The notes under the pieces are model-generated. The model was not told where the DNA came from. It saw only the letters and a list, made by a program, of their open reading frames with translations, and ran no database searches. Below, in pieces: positions 7,823-15,328 of a DNA stretch of 16,640 nt. A program made the translations under genes and the position numbers. Numbering within the stretch: the first letter of the stretch is position 1; each line of letters begins with the position of its first letter. Origin of the DNA: JBLHKE01 sp047619485 (GTDB lineage Bacteria > Verrucomicrobiota > Verrucomicrobiia > Verrucomicrobiales > DEV007); assembly GCA_047619485.1 (NCBI GenBank), contig JBLHKE010000077.1:1-16640 (forward strand), in the 5' to 3' direction.

Positions 7823-8374
7823 TTAGTCGAGTTCCAGGCGATAGCGTGGCAGGGAGGAGTCGATCTCTTGGCTGTAGGCGTCGATGCCGCCTTCTAGAGC
7901 ATATACGTTCGAGAAGCCGTGACCGATGATAAATGCGGTGGCGTCGAGCGATTTACCACCGCTGTGATCGTAGAGGACGATCTGGCTGTCTTTCGGCCAG
8001 GTCCCGAAGATCTGCTGCTGGAGTTCTTGGCCGAACAACTGCGCGCCGGGGATCTTGACCGCCTCGAACTCCTCGCGGGTGCGCAGGTCGATGAGTTTGC
8101 AATCACCGGCGTCGAGTTTGATTTTCAGCTCGGCGGGGGAGATCTGGAGTTTCTGGTCGTGTTGGTTACTCGCCTCGATGTGGGCGATCGCTTCTGTCAC
8201 GTCGATTTCCTCGTTGCGGCGGCAGACCTCGGCGAGGGTTTCCGTCGGCTGGAAGCCGCAGCTCTGACACCCCCCGATGTGGTAGCGGGCGAATAGCGCG
8301 CGACGTGCGCCTGGGGCGAAGGCCTCGACCTCGGCCATGGTTGAGTCTGAGGTGATGGCGAGAGTCATGCTCAT
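7823..8374 (-). CDS. DUF1858-like domain fused to a rhodanese-like domain lacking the catalytic cysteine
   Basis: The protein has 183 residues. Residues about 8-68 resemble DUF1858: a helical segment, then GGCQSCGFQPTETLAEVC, with Cys36, Cys39 and Cys51. Residues about 76-178 form a rhodanese fold: LIDLRTREEFEAVKIPGAQ (94-112), IVLYDHSGGKSLDA (132-145) and ALEGGIDAYS near the end. Active rhodaneses have Cys at the position of Asp136, so this domain should not carry a persulfide there. It heads a three-gene minus-strand operon with an Fe-S scaffold and an epimerase, suggesting a part in sulfur or iron delivery (inference). The start could be ATG 8374 or ATG 8368; neither has a Shine-Dalgarno sequence. 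It is divergent from pssA, with 126 bases between the start codons for both promoters. Confidence 0.85.
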   Translation of the reverse strand: MSMTLAITSDSTMAEVEAFAPGARRALFARYHIGGCQSCGFQPTETLAEVCRRNEEIDVTEAIAHIEASNQHDQKLQISPAELKIKLDAGDCKLIDLRTREEFEAVKIPGAQLFGQELQQQIFGTWPKDSQIVLYDHSGGKSLDATAFIIGHGFSNVYALEGGIDAYSQEIDSSLPRYRLELD

Positions 8375-8500
8375 GGTGTCAAGCTGGGTAGATTTGCAGC
8401 GCTTTCACGATCCGGAAAACGAAAAGTTTGGTTCCACCCTTCGCACATTTATTTCTAGGTTTCGCCTAAAAGTGACGATAGTCTTTGCCGGACTCAAATC

Positions 8501-9334
8501 ATGCCTGACAACGAGCCGAAAATTTACCTTTTACCGAACTTGATGACCGCAGGGAACCTGTTTTGCGGGTTCATGGCGGTATTGACAGTTTTCAAGGGGA
8601 TCCAGCTATCGGATGTGGCTGAGCTGAGTTCGTCCGAAGAGAAAATGGCGATGATGAAGCTGGCTTACGACCAGTATCAGCTGGCGATTCTCCTAATTTT
8701 TGGTTCCTGCCTATTCGATGTCCTCGATGGTCGCCTGGCGAGGTTGGGTGGGCAAGATTCACCATTTGGGCGCGAGTTCGACTCGATTGTCGATGTGGTT
8801 TCCTTTGGAGTCGCACCGGCCTTGCTGGTGTTCAAGGCGGTGCTGTTCGAGTTGCCGGATCGGATAGGGTGGTTGATCGCCTTCGTCTATTTACTCTGCG
8901 GGGCGATGCGCTTGGCGCGGTTTAACTGCATGGCGGCGGAGGGGACTGGGGGGAAGAATTTCCGCGGGTTCCCAATCCCTGCTGCGGCGGGGGTAATCTC
9001 ATCCATCACACTGATGTTGATCTGGTTGAACGAGGGGTCACACGAGATCTGGTCGTGGAGCAAATACGTGCTCGCCGCCCTGATGATCTTCCTCTCGATG
9101 ATGATGATGGGGCGCAAGGAGTACCCGAGTTTCAAACAGATTAGCTGGCGGACCCAAGGATCCCTGCCGCGTATTTTGGCGTTGATGCTGGTGCTGGTCT
9201 TTACCGCCTACAACTACCAGTGGATGCCTGCCGTATTGTTCGTTACCTACCTGCTCTACGGCTTCGTCCGACCTCTCCTGCCAGGGAACTGGCGGCGCGA
9301 GATCGAGGATGCTGAGAGCGATGTCGAAGAATAG
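8501..9334 (+). CDS. pssA: CDP-diacylglycerol--serine O-phosphatidyltransferase
   Basis: The 277-residue protein begins KIYLLPNLMTAGNLFCGF, the usual start of PssA. It carries the complete CDP-alcohol phosphatidyltransferase motif D76-G77-x2-A80-R81-x8-G90-x3-D94-x3-D98, whose acidic residues bind the metal and the CDP-diacylglycerol. Several membrane helices follow, including RLARFN in the loop after the third, and GFPIPAAAG, which is typical of the bacterial PssA type rather than PgsA. It makes phosphatidylserine, the precursor of phosphatidylethanolamine, in the inner membrane. A charged insert (about 35-58, ELSSSEEK) lies between the first two helices. The glycosyltransferase gene follows after 21 bases, so the two are probably co-transcribed. 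No psd decarboxylase is in the window. Confidence 0.92.
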   Translation: MPDNEPKIYLLPNLMTAGNLFCGFMAVLTVFKGIQLSDVAELSSSEEKMAMMKLAYDQYQLAILLIFGSCLFDVLDGRLARLGGQDSPFGREFDSIVDVVSFGVAPALLVFKAVLFELPDRIGWLIAFVYLLCGAMRLARFNCMAAEGTGGKNFRGFPIPAAAGVISSITLMLIWLNEGSHEIWSWSKYVLAALMIFLSMMMMGRKEYPSFKQISWRTQGSLPRILALMLVLVFTAYNYQWMPAVLFVTYLLYGFVRPLLPGNWRREIEDAESDVEE

Positions 9335-9355
9335 ATTTAATTTTGTAGATTTTAG

Positions 9356-10579
9356 ATGCCGGATTTTTACCAACACCGATTAGTCACCACGCTCCACCAG
9401 TTAGCGGAACCGCCAGTAGAGCAGCAGGAGGCTGCTCTGGCGAAGTATGCCGAGCGCCGGCCGGTGACGCTGGTTCTTCCTGCGCTCTACTCGGAGGTTC
9501 AGGGGGAGGCGTTACCGAAGATCCTCGATCACCTCGCAGACGTCAAGTTTGTCGGCGAGGTGGTGATGAGCATGAACCGCATGGATGGCGAGCAGTTTGC
9601 CCACGCGAAAGACTTCCTCTCGCGGATGGGGCAACCACACAGGATCCTCTGGAACGATGGTCCGCGGGTCACCGAACTCTACAAGAAGTTGGAGCAGGCG
9701 CACCTGACCTCCTACGTGCCGGGGAAGGGCTACAATGTCTGGATGGCGATTGGATATATTTTGGCGAAGGGTGAGGCGCGGGTGATCGCGACGCACGATA
9801 GCGACATCCTCTCTTACCACCGGGAAATGCTGCACCGGCTATGCATGCCGACGATGCACCCGAACCTCGCCTACCAGTTCTGCAAGAGCTACTACGGGCG
9901 GGTATCGGATCGGATGTATGGCCGGGTGACGCGATTGTTCGTGGCGCCACTGCTGCGCGCGTTTCGCAATGCGATCGGGAACCATCAGTTGCTCGAATAC
10001 TTAGAGAATTTTCGCTACCCGCTGTCGGGCGAGTTCTCGATGAGCCTCGATCTGGCTCGCACACTGAGGATGCCAGGGGACTGGGGACTGGAGATGGGAA
10101 TGCTGTGTGAGGTCTACCGGAATACGACGATGCGCCGCATCTGCCAGGTCGACCTCGGCGGGAATTTCGAGCACAAGCACCAGCACCTTGGGGCGGACGA
10201 GACTGGCCCGAAGGAAGCGAGCGAGGGCTTAACCAAGATGGCGCGCGATGTGGCGCTGGCGCTCCTGTCGAACCTAGTCGCAGACGGGGTGGTGTTGTCG
10301 GAGGCATTGATGAAGACCGTCCGCTTCACCTACGAGCGCATGGCGAAGGAGAGCATTCAGCGCTACCATGATGACGCGACGATCAATGGCCTGCAGTATT
10401 TCCGCCACGAGGAGGCGGATGCGGTCGAGGCATTCACCCGGGCGTTAGGTGTCGCAGGGCGGGCGTTCTTGAAAGAGAGCTATGTGTCGCCGCAAATCCC
10501 GAACTGGAACCGCGTGAACTCGGCTTTGCCGGACTTCGGCGAGCAGTTGCTGGATGCAGTCGAGGCGGACAATGCTTAG
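9356..10579 (+). CDS. GT81-like glycosyltransferase, resembling glucosyl-3-phosphoglycerate synthase
   Basis: The 407-residue protein has a GT-A glycosyltransferase fold. VTLVLPALYSE (37-47) is the usual nucleotide-sugar start, THDSDI (147-151) holds the DxD-type metal site (Asp148, Asp150), and YPLSGEFS (221-228), DWGLEMGML (242-250) and FEHKHQ (271-276) match the acceptor and metal regions of glucosyl-3-phosphoglycerate synthases (GT81/GpgS). It should transfer a sugar from a nucleotide sugar to phosphoglycerate or a similar small acceptor, giving a compatible-solute precursor, but the acceptor cannot be read from sequence. No matching phosphatase is in the window. It lies 21 bases behind pssA. 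Its stop TAG (10577-10579) falls inside the first bases of a dispersed repeat, so the natural C-terminus may have been altered. Confidence 0.8.
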   Translation: MPDFYQHRLVTTLHQLAEPPVEQQEAALAKYAERRPVTLVLPALYSEVQGEALPKILDHLADVKFVGEVVMSMNRMDGEQFAHAKDFLSRMGQPHRILWNDGPRVTELYKKLEQAHLTSYVPGKGYNVWMAIGYILAKGEARVIATHDSDILSYHREMLHRLCMPTMHPNLAYQFCKSYYGRVSDRMYGRVTRLFVAPLLRAFRNAIGNHQLLEYLENFRYPLSGEFSMSLDLARTLRMPGDWGLEMGMLCEVYRNTTMRRICQVDLGGNFEHKHQHLGADETGPKEASEGLTKMARDVALALLSNLVADGVVLSEALMKTVRFTYERMAKESIQRYHDDATINGLQYFRHEEADAVEAFTRALGVAGRAFLKESYVSPQIPNWNRVNSALPDFGEQLLDAVEADNA

Positions 10580-10643
10580 GGCTTGTCAGTAAATAACTCC
10601 TACAATCTGCTGGTTATTTTGGCCATCACCCGCGTTAGCTTCC
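10575..10643 (+). repeat. 69-base repeat, copy 1 (ends the glycosyltransferase gene)
   Basis: These 69 bases (starting CTTAGGGCTTGTCAG) are identical to 16514-16582 in the same orientation. The similarity fades over the next 8-9 bases. The unit contains a hairpin, AAATAAC (10591-10597) with GTTATTT (10613-10619), followed by TT, which could help terminate the pssA operon. The glycosyltransferase stop codon TAG lies within its first five bases. It may be a dispersed extragenic repeat or a fragment of an insertion-sequence end; no transposase accompanies it here. Confidence 0.85.
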
Positions 10644-10700
10644 TACTCGAAACCTCGCCACGAACTACTCGTGTAGCGCGATACTGGAACCTCGATTAGA

Positions 10701-10736
10701 CGGATTCTTCGGACGGACAGGAGTGTCCGCCGTACG
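10701..10736. repeat. 36-base palindromic repeat, copy 1
   Basis: This unit shares 32 of 36 bases with 15161-15196. Its core is the hairpin CGGACA-GGAG-TGTCCG (10714-10729). Both copies lie in non-coding DNA, as expected of a dispersed extragenic palindrome. Confidence 0.75.
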
Positions 10737-10759
10737 CTGCAGGTGCTTCCGCGACACAG

Positions 10760-10791
10760 AAAAAGCCGCGCCGGATTTCTCCAGCGCGGCT
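10760..10791 (-). terminator. Rho-independent terminator of the discoidin-protein operon
   Basis: On the minus strand, 25 bases past the stop codon at 10817, an 8-base stem AGCCGCGC (10764-10771) with GCGCGGCT (10784-10791), loop of 12 bases, is followed directly by TTTTT. G+C-rich stem plus T-run is a standard intrinsic terminator. Confidence 0.85.
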
Positions 10792-10816
10792 CTCAATTGA
10801 TTCGTCTCTTAGGAGC

Positions 10817-11497
10817 TTACTCCTTGCCGTAGATTTCCACTTCGACGTAGTGGTTCATCTCGTTGGCGGTGTTGCCTTTGCTGTAGAGGCGGACGTAGCG
10901 TCCCTTCTTGCCCTCTGGCTCGACGATGCGGCCGTGGTTGGTCTCGATCCACGCTTTGTCGTCGCCCTTGCCCATCTCAGAGCTGTTGTCGTGGTCGTTG
11001 TTGTAGACAGTGGTGACGTCTTTTTCGAACTTGGGATCGTTGGAGATCTGGACGACGACGTCGATGTAGGCGCGGGCGTTCTTGTGGAAGTGCCACAGGA
11101 CGATGCCGTAGATCTCGTGCTCTTTCTCGAGGTCGATCTGCACCCATTGTTTGTCAGGGCCGAGTTCGACGTAGCTGCCGTCAGCGCCGTCTTTGTCACC
11201 GTCGGTGATCATTTCGAGATCGCCGATGATCGGCAGGTCGTCGCTGGCGGTGACTGGCTTGTCACGGCTGATCTTCTTGGTGCCTTCAGGGGCGTTGAGC
11301 TTCAGCGTCGGAGAGCCTGGCTTCTCGAGGTTCGGTAGCTTGGTTGCGACCGGGGTGCCGATGAACATCGGTTTCGGGAATCTGATTCCGACGTCTTTCC
11401 AGGCGCTCTTGTCAGCTTTGTCTTGCGCGTTGGCAAGGCAGAGGCTCGCGGCGGCTAGACTGAGGCCAATGGCGGATTTTTTTAGGATATTATTCAT
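10817..11497 (-). CDS. Secreted F5/8-type C (discoidin-like) domain protein
   Basis: The 226-residue protein has a signal peptide (hydrophobic 9-22, likely cleavage after Ala24, ANA). After a linker with KPMFIGTPVATKLPNLEKPG comes a beta-sandwich domain of about 140 residues: PVTASDDLP (81-89), WVQIDLEKEHEIYGIVLWH (118-136), VVVQISNDPKF (147-157) and KGRYVRLYSKGNTANEMNHY up to VEVEIYG. This is the pattern of F5/8 type C (discoidin) domains, which bind carbohydrate or surface ligands. No enzyme domain is attached, so it is probably a periplasmic or surface binding protein. It is the last gene of the DoxX-oxidoreductase-discoidin run, 114 bases behind the oxidoreductase, followed by the terminator at 10760-10791. 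Confidence 0.85.
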   Translation of the reverse strand: MNNILKKSAIGLSLAAASLCLANAQDKADKSAWKDVGIRFPKPMFIGTPVATKLPNLEKPGSPTLKLNAPEGTKKISRDKPVTASDDLPIIGDLEMITDGDKDGADGSYVELGPDKQWVQIDLEKEHEIYGIVLWHFHKNARAYIDVVVQISNDPKFEKDVTTVYNNDHDNSSEMGKGDDKAWIETNHGRIVEPEGKKGRYVRLYSKGNTANEMNHYVEVEIYGKE

Positions 11498-11611
11498 TGC
11501 AGTTCGTTTCGTAGGTTTTGTCCCAGTAATATGGGCAGGTGGTTGATCAAGAAAGCATCATCACTTTCCAGAATTGTCTTGTTACCTATAGGACGGTGGG
11601 GCGTTACAACT

Positions 11612-13432
11612 CTAGGGAGTCGCGCCTTCTGGAGCTGGTGGGGTCGGCTCAGGAGCTGCCTCAGCTTCGCCTTCAGGTACCGGTGCGGGCTCTGGGGCAG
11701 GGGCCGGTGCGGGAGTGTCGCGAACCGAGTCATCGGGATCGAGCTCTGGGGCATTTTTATAGTCGAAATCCGAAGGATCGAGTTCCACGCGGGCCTTGGT
11801 ATCGAGGGATTCGAAGATTTTCAAGATGCTGACCGTGGAGCGGAAGGCTTCTTCGACCGGGCAGTTGAGATCCGCTTGGGTCGCCTTGTCGCCCTTGCGA
11901 ACGGCCTCGACGAAGTTGCGAACGTGTGGTGCGTGACCTGGCTCGGTGAGCGAGACTGGGATCTCGTATTTCGCCGGAGCGGCGGATGTCCGGGCGTCGG
12001 TGATGGTCGCGAGGTGCTTGGTCGGCGGTGGGGTGTACTCGTTCTGCCAGAACTTGTGTTTGATGTCCTTCTTCTCGAGTTCCCTCGTAAGGAGTGGATC
12101 CTTACCCTTCGTCGCCGCGTCCCACTGCGCCTTGTCAGCGTGACTCTCTGCGTAGACCTGGTTGACCTTGTCGTCTTCGGAGATGGCGATGGATCCGAAT
12201 TCGCCCATGAATTTCTCGTAGAAATTCTGCGAGCCGGTGGTGGTGAGAACCTGGTAGTAAGCGCGCGAGACGAGATCGTCACCGGTGCCCGCCTTGGTGC
12301 CCCAGTCGGAACGCTTGGTAAGGTATTCGTAGAAGAGCATCACGTTGTCCGCATGCTCGTAACCGATCTTGATGTTGCGCACGGTGTCGCGGATTTCCTC
12401 GTCGATGGTCGGATCCTCGCCGGCATCGGCAGCCTCTTTCTCATCATCAGCCACCCACTGTTGCAGGAGACTTGAGACGTATTCCTCGGTGTAATAGTCG
12501 ATGCCGCCGGTAGCGGTCACGGAGAACGGTTCGGTCTGGAAGAACCAGTTGAAGATGTCGATCTGGTGCGCGCCGAGGTCAGAGATAATCCCACCGCCGT
12601 ACTTCTTATACATGCGCCAGTTGATCAGCTCGAACATGCCCTCGACGCCTTTTTTGAAGCCGAACTGCGTGAGGATATCATCCTTGAGATACTGGCGTTT
12701 CTTCTTCGGGATTGGGCGCGGCTGACTCGCGCTGTAGGAGCGGTTCCACTGGCCGTAGGCGTGGGTGATCCAGCCGAGGAGTTTCTCCTCGTAGACCACC
12801 TTGTTGCGCACGTGGAGGTAGCGTGGGTTGCTGCGGCGCTGGTGGCCGATCTGGCAGAGCTTGCCGGTCTCGACCTGTGCTTTCACCATGTCAGCGGAGC
12901 GCGCGATGGTGTTGGACATTAGCTTTTCGCAATAGACGTGCAGTCCCGCCTGGAGGGCTTTGCGCGTCCAGTGGTGATGGTAGTAGTCTGGGCAGGCTAT
13001 TAGCACACCGTCGAGCTGCAGATCTTTTGCCTCATCGATCAACTGCTGCGGATCGAGGTAGCGTTTAATCTCGGTGCCGTCGGCGCCAAAGCCTTTCTTG
13101 CTGGCGCGAAGACGCCCATACATGCCGCCGACCGCGTCTTTGCGGATGTCCGCGACAGCGCCGAACTTTACCCCGTCGACCACGCTGGACGCTGCTCGGA
13201 GCGCCTCTGCCTGGGCACCACAACCGATGATCCCGAGGCGGACATCGTCACTATCAGTGCCGATCTGTCCGATGGCTGTTTTGCTGGTGACAATCAGACC
13301 GATACCGACGCCTGCGGCGCCGCTATTTCGGAGGAACCCGCGCCTAGTCAGCGAACTTGCAGGGCTGATTAGCTCAGTGTTTTCCGCAAGGTTTGCGGTC
13401 GGTGGGGTGGTGGCGTCTGCTTTGGTGTTCAT
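11612..13432 (-). CDS. Tat-exported Gfo/Idh/MocA family oxidoreductase with Pro/Glu-rich tail
   Basis: The protein has 606 residues. A twin-arginine signal is visible: TRRGFLRN (29-36) followed by a hydrophobic stretch (38-50). The Rossmann domain starts with VRLGIIGCGAQ (64-74). CEKLMSNT (168-175) is the EKP-type motif with Leu171 where Pro is usual. The second domain carries GIISDLGAHQIDIFNW (281-296), whose Asp285, His289 and Asp292 sit where catalytic residues lie in the family. It should oxidise or reduce a sugar or cyclitol with a bound NAD(P), folded before export. The last 45 residues or so are Pro, Ala and Glu rich and look like a disordered tail. It follows the DoxX gene by 42 bases and precedes the discoidin gene. 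Confidence 0.9.
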   Translation of the reverse strand: MNTKADATTPPTANLAENTELISPASSLTRRGFLRNSGAAGVGIGLIVTSKTAIGQIGTDSDDVRLGIIGCGAQAEALRAASSVVDGVKFGAVADIRKDAVGGMYGRLRASKKGFGADGTEIKRYLDPQQLIDEAKDLQLDGVLIACPDYYHHHWTRKALQAGLHVYCEKLMSNTIARSADMVKAQVETGKLCQIGHQRRSNPRYLHVRNKVVYEEKLLGWITHAYGQWNRSYSASQPRPIPKKKRQYLKDDILTQFGFKKGVEGMFELINWRMYKKYGGGIISDLGAHQIDIFNWFFQTEPFSVTATGGIDYYTEEYVSSLLQQWVADDEKEAADAGEDPTIDEEIRDTVRNIKIGYEHADNVMLFYEYLTKRSDWGTKAGTGDDLVSRAYYQVLTTTGSQNFYEKFMGEFGSIAISEDDKVNQVYAESHADKAQWDAATKGKDPLLTRELEKKDIKHKFWQNEYTPPPTKHLATITDARTSAAPAKYEIPVSLTEPGHAPHVRNFVEAVRKGDKATQADLNCPVEEAFRSTVSILKIFESLDTKARVELDPSDFDYKNAPELDPDDSVRDTPAPAPAPEPAPVPEGEAEAAPEPTPPAPEGATP

Positions 13433-13474
13433 GGCTTGTTGGGAGTACTTAATCGAACGTTCGGGTGGAGAAAT

Positions 13475-14056
13475 TTAGTCCTTCGAGCGCTTCGAAGATG
13501 AATCGTCGTCGGAGTCGCCGCCTTTGCCCATCGCTAGGCGGATCAAACCGTCGACGCCGAAAACTTGGTAGCGTGCGAGGGAGAGGGCACCGACGACAAG
13601 GCCGATCTCAATTCCACGCTCGACGATTTCTGGGTCGGCACCGATCGTTGCGAGGCCGAAGGTGAGGGAGATGAAGACGAAGCCGGCCGCCGTGAGGCTG
13701 GCGCGGGAGAAGAGTCCAATCAGCACCCAAACTCCGATGATGAGAAGCATCCAGCCGAGGGTGCTAGCGAACTGCTCGATCATCCACAGTTGCAGCGGGC
13801 TGTCGTTGTTCATGGCAGAAGTGATTCGACCCATGTTTTCATTGTAGATTGCCCCGGATCCTTCGCCGAAGACTTTGTAGACCCAGTAGGTCGCGGTTTC
13901 GCCAGTTTCTTCGTTGGTGACCGAGACTTTGGTTTTCCACTTTTCGAGTCCGGCGAAGAGGAGGCGCATGCCGATCCAGAGACGGAGTAAGAGTGCACCG
14001 AAAGCGAGACCGATGCAGTGGCAGGCGGAGTGGGAGGTATTAGAGTTGTTAGACAT
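13475..14056 (-). CDS. DoxX-like integral membrane protein
   Basis: The 193-residue protein has four predicted membrane helices (about 15-37, 96-116, 118-138, 145-163). LLLRLWIGMRLLFAGLEKW (22-40) is the DoxX-family pattern of an Arg-Leu-x-x-Gly helix ending in a Gly-x-x-Lys turn. A polar segment of about 55 residues (41-95) between the first two helices is longer than usual for DoxX and includes GETATYWVYKVFGEGSGAIY. The tail is hydrophilic (Asp, Ser, Lys). N-terminal Cys12 and Cys14 form a CxC pair. DoxX relatives act in quinone-linked redox chemistry, so it could couple the exported oxidoreductase downstream to the membrane (inference). The 42-base gap to that gene argues for an operon. 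Confidence 0.75.
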   Translation of the reverse strand: MSNNSNTSHSACHCIGLAFGALLLRLWIGMRLLFAGLEKWKTKVSVTNEETGETATYWVYKVFGEGSGAIYNENMGRITSAMNNDSPLQLWMIEQFASTLGWMLLIIGVWVLIGLFSRASLTAAGFVFISLTFGLATIGADPEIVERGIEIGLVVGALSLARYQVFGVDGLIRLAMGKGGDSDDDSSSKRSKD

Positions 14057-14245
14057 GATAGAGGTTCGAGTTGGTTGGTTTTAGTCTGCGAAAAACTGCA
14101 AAAACTTTAAAACTCCAAGCATTAACCAGAATCGAAGTGGTTTGCAACCGGGAAAAGCTCAGTCACAGACCCCTACGGATCTCATAATTTCGTTTAGTTA
14201 CGTCCAGATTCCGAAATGGGGACGCGTTTTTGGTAAATTCTGGGT

Positions 14246-14274
14246 TTGTCTTGGGTCGGAAAAAATGGTGTAAT
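14246..14274 (+). promoter_or_regulatory. Candidate promoter of the secreted protein at 14308
   Basis: TTGTCT (14246-14251) and TGTAAT (14269-14274) are 17 bases apart, matching the housekeeping consensus at four and five of six positions. Expected transcription start is near 14281, about 27 bases before the ATG. The rest of the 251-base divergent spacer (14057-14307) is A+T-rich and shows no gene; a promoter for the DoxX gene must lie there too but was not resolved. Confidence 0.45.
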
Positions 14275-14307
14275 TATCTGCAATGATTCAATAAGAAAAA
14301 TTCTTCT

Positions 14308-15000
14308 ATGTTTCGTCCCCCTAATCAACTCTGGGCACTCGTGTTTGTGTGTGTCGTACTGGCGCTGCCGCTCCCACCGGTAGAGCGCTCCCTCGCTGAC
14401 CAAGACGGGGGAGCGTTACAGCCCCGTTTAGGGGCGCAACCAGCGGCGGACGAGGTAGCGGGAGATCGGGCTCCGATCGAAGGGGGGGAGGCTGTTGCAC
14501 CGGTTTCGGCGACGGATTTGGCCGCGCTTGAGGACCGGATCTTGGCTCGCGTCCGACATCAGATGCACGGTGAGGTCGACGATTTGGCCTTGCGCAGCAT
14601 GGAGCAGGCGATGCGACGGTTGCGTGACCGGGAAGGGGAGGCGGCGCCGAGGCCGCTGGGTAAAGTTCTGCGACTGACATTCGAACTCGAACCGGAGATC
14701 GCGGGCATCGCGCCGGTGTCGGTTCTGACGCGTCGGACCGATTACTCTGCGTTTGCTGATACGGTTTTGGGAGGAACGTCGTTCCGACTGAACATCGCGG
14801 GTGATCTGAGCTTGAAGGGGCTCTACCAAGAAAAATTGGTGTTGGATTTTTCGACGCTCTTGCAGTTCTCCGATCGGGGCAACAACGAGAGCGGAAGCAG
14901 CGGCGCTTCTGGGAGTGCGGAGGTGATGATCGGTGAGTCGGAGGTGCTGATGTCCGTCGGGGCGCGGGATTTGGTGCTGACGGTTAGCGAGGTGAGGTAG
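14308..15000 (+). CDS. Secreted protein of unknown function with a coiled-coil segment
   Basis: The 230-residue protein has an N-terminal hydrophobic stretch (about 8-22, WALVFVCVVLALPLP) that is probably a signal peptide, with cleavage near SLA/DQ (29-32). Residues about 68-112 (LAALEDRILARVRHQM to MRRLRDREG) look like an amphipathic or coiled-coil helix. The C-terminal half (about 120-230) appears beta-rich, with FRLNIAGDLSLKG and a Gly/Ser-rich turn NNESGSSGASGS. I do not recognise a family. It stands alone between a divergent operon and a repeat-bearing spacer, with a plausible promoter at 14246-14274. Long reading frames on the opposite strand here are probably artefacts of the G+C-rich codons. 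Confidence 0.65.
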   Translation: MFRPPNQLWALVFVCVVLALPLPPVERSLADQDGGALQPRLGAQPAADEVAGDRAPIEGGEAVAPVSATDLAALEDRILARVRHQMHGEVDDLALRSMEQAMRRLRDREGEAAPRPLGKVLRLTFELEPEIAGIAPVSVLTRRTDYSAFADTVLGGTSFRLNIAGDLSLKGLYQEKLVLDFSTLLQFSDRGNNESGSSGASGSAEVMIGESEVLMSVGARDLVLTVSEVR

Positions 15001-15309
15001 GCGTGCTGATGGGGGAGTTGGAGTTGGCACTGGGGGACGGTGGTTGGGCGCGGTGGGGAGTGAGGCGTTGATTGGACTGTTGAATTTCTCTAGCCGATGC
15101 GAAGAATCCGGAACTTCCAACTTCTACTTCTACTCCCGACAGCGTGAGCCTGAATCAGGTCGGATACTTCGGGCGGACAGGAGTGTCCGCATTACGAGGG
15201 GCCGTCGGGATCGCGTGCCCAGGGAGTGCCGGTGGTGTCAGCATTTGGCTTTGAGGTGACTGTTTCGGGCTTCTCTCTTGGCTCAGTGCTGACTTGATCT
15301 AACACGTGC
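15001..15309. other. Non-coding spacer with small repeats
   Basis: No convincing gene was found. The stretch holds a nested hairpin (CCGAC 15136-15140 with GTCGG 15159-15163, and CCTGA/TCAGG inside), the 36-base palindromic repeat at 15161-15196, and a 7-base inverted repeat GTCAGCA (15237-15243) with TGCTGAC (15287-15293). A 71-codon plus-strand frame at 15044-15259 runs through the palindromic repeat and looks accidental. Confidence 0.6.
15161..15196. repeat. 36-base palindromic repeat, copy 2
   Basis: Second copy of the unit at 10701-10736, differing at four positions. Its stem is one base pair longer: GCGGACA (15173-15179) with TGTCCGC (15184-15190), loop GGAG. Confidence 0.75.
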
Positions 15310-15328
15310 TTAAACGTGCTTAAACGTG
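15304..15328. repeat. 10-base tandem repeat, 2.5 copies
   Basis: ACGTGCTTAA occurs twice head to tail (15304-15313, 15314-15323), followed by ACGTG. The unit covers the end of the minus-strand frame at 15310-15498 and supplies its TAA stop. Confidence 0.8.

Noticed and set aside
9669..10307. 212-codon minus-strand frame opposite the glycosyltransferase gene
   Set aside because: Antisense, Ser/Arg/Pro rich, no domain; the sense frame has clear motifs.
11531..12475. 314-codon plus-strand frame opposite the Gfo/Idh/MocA gene
   Set aside because: It is antisense to a well-supported gene, has no family resemblance, and follows from G+C-rich codon use on the other strand.
13454..13463. Perfect 10-base palindrome CGAACGTTCG between the DoxX and oxidoreductase genes
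   Set aside because: Short palindromes of this size are common; there is no second copy or promoter nearby to support an operator.
14428..15120. 230-codon minus-strand frame opposite the secreted protein at 14308
   Set aside because: Arg/Pro/His-rich product without signal or domain. The plus-strand frame has a signal peptide and a promoter-like element, so it was preferred, though with moderate confidence.
15044..15259. 71-codon plus-strand frame in the spacer
   Set aside because: It crosses the 36-base palindromic repeat and encodes a low-complexity Arg/Ser-rich product.
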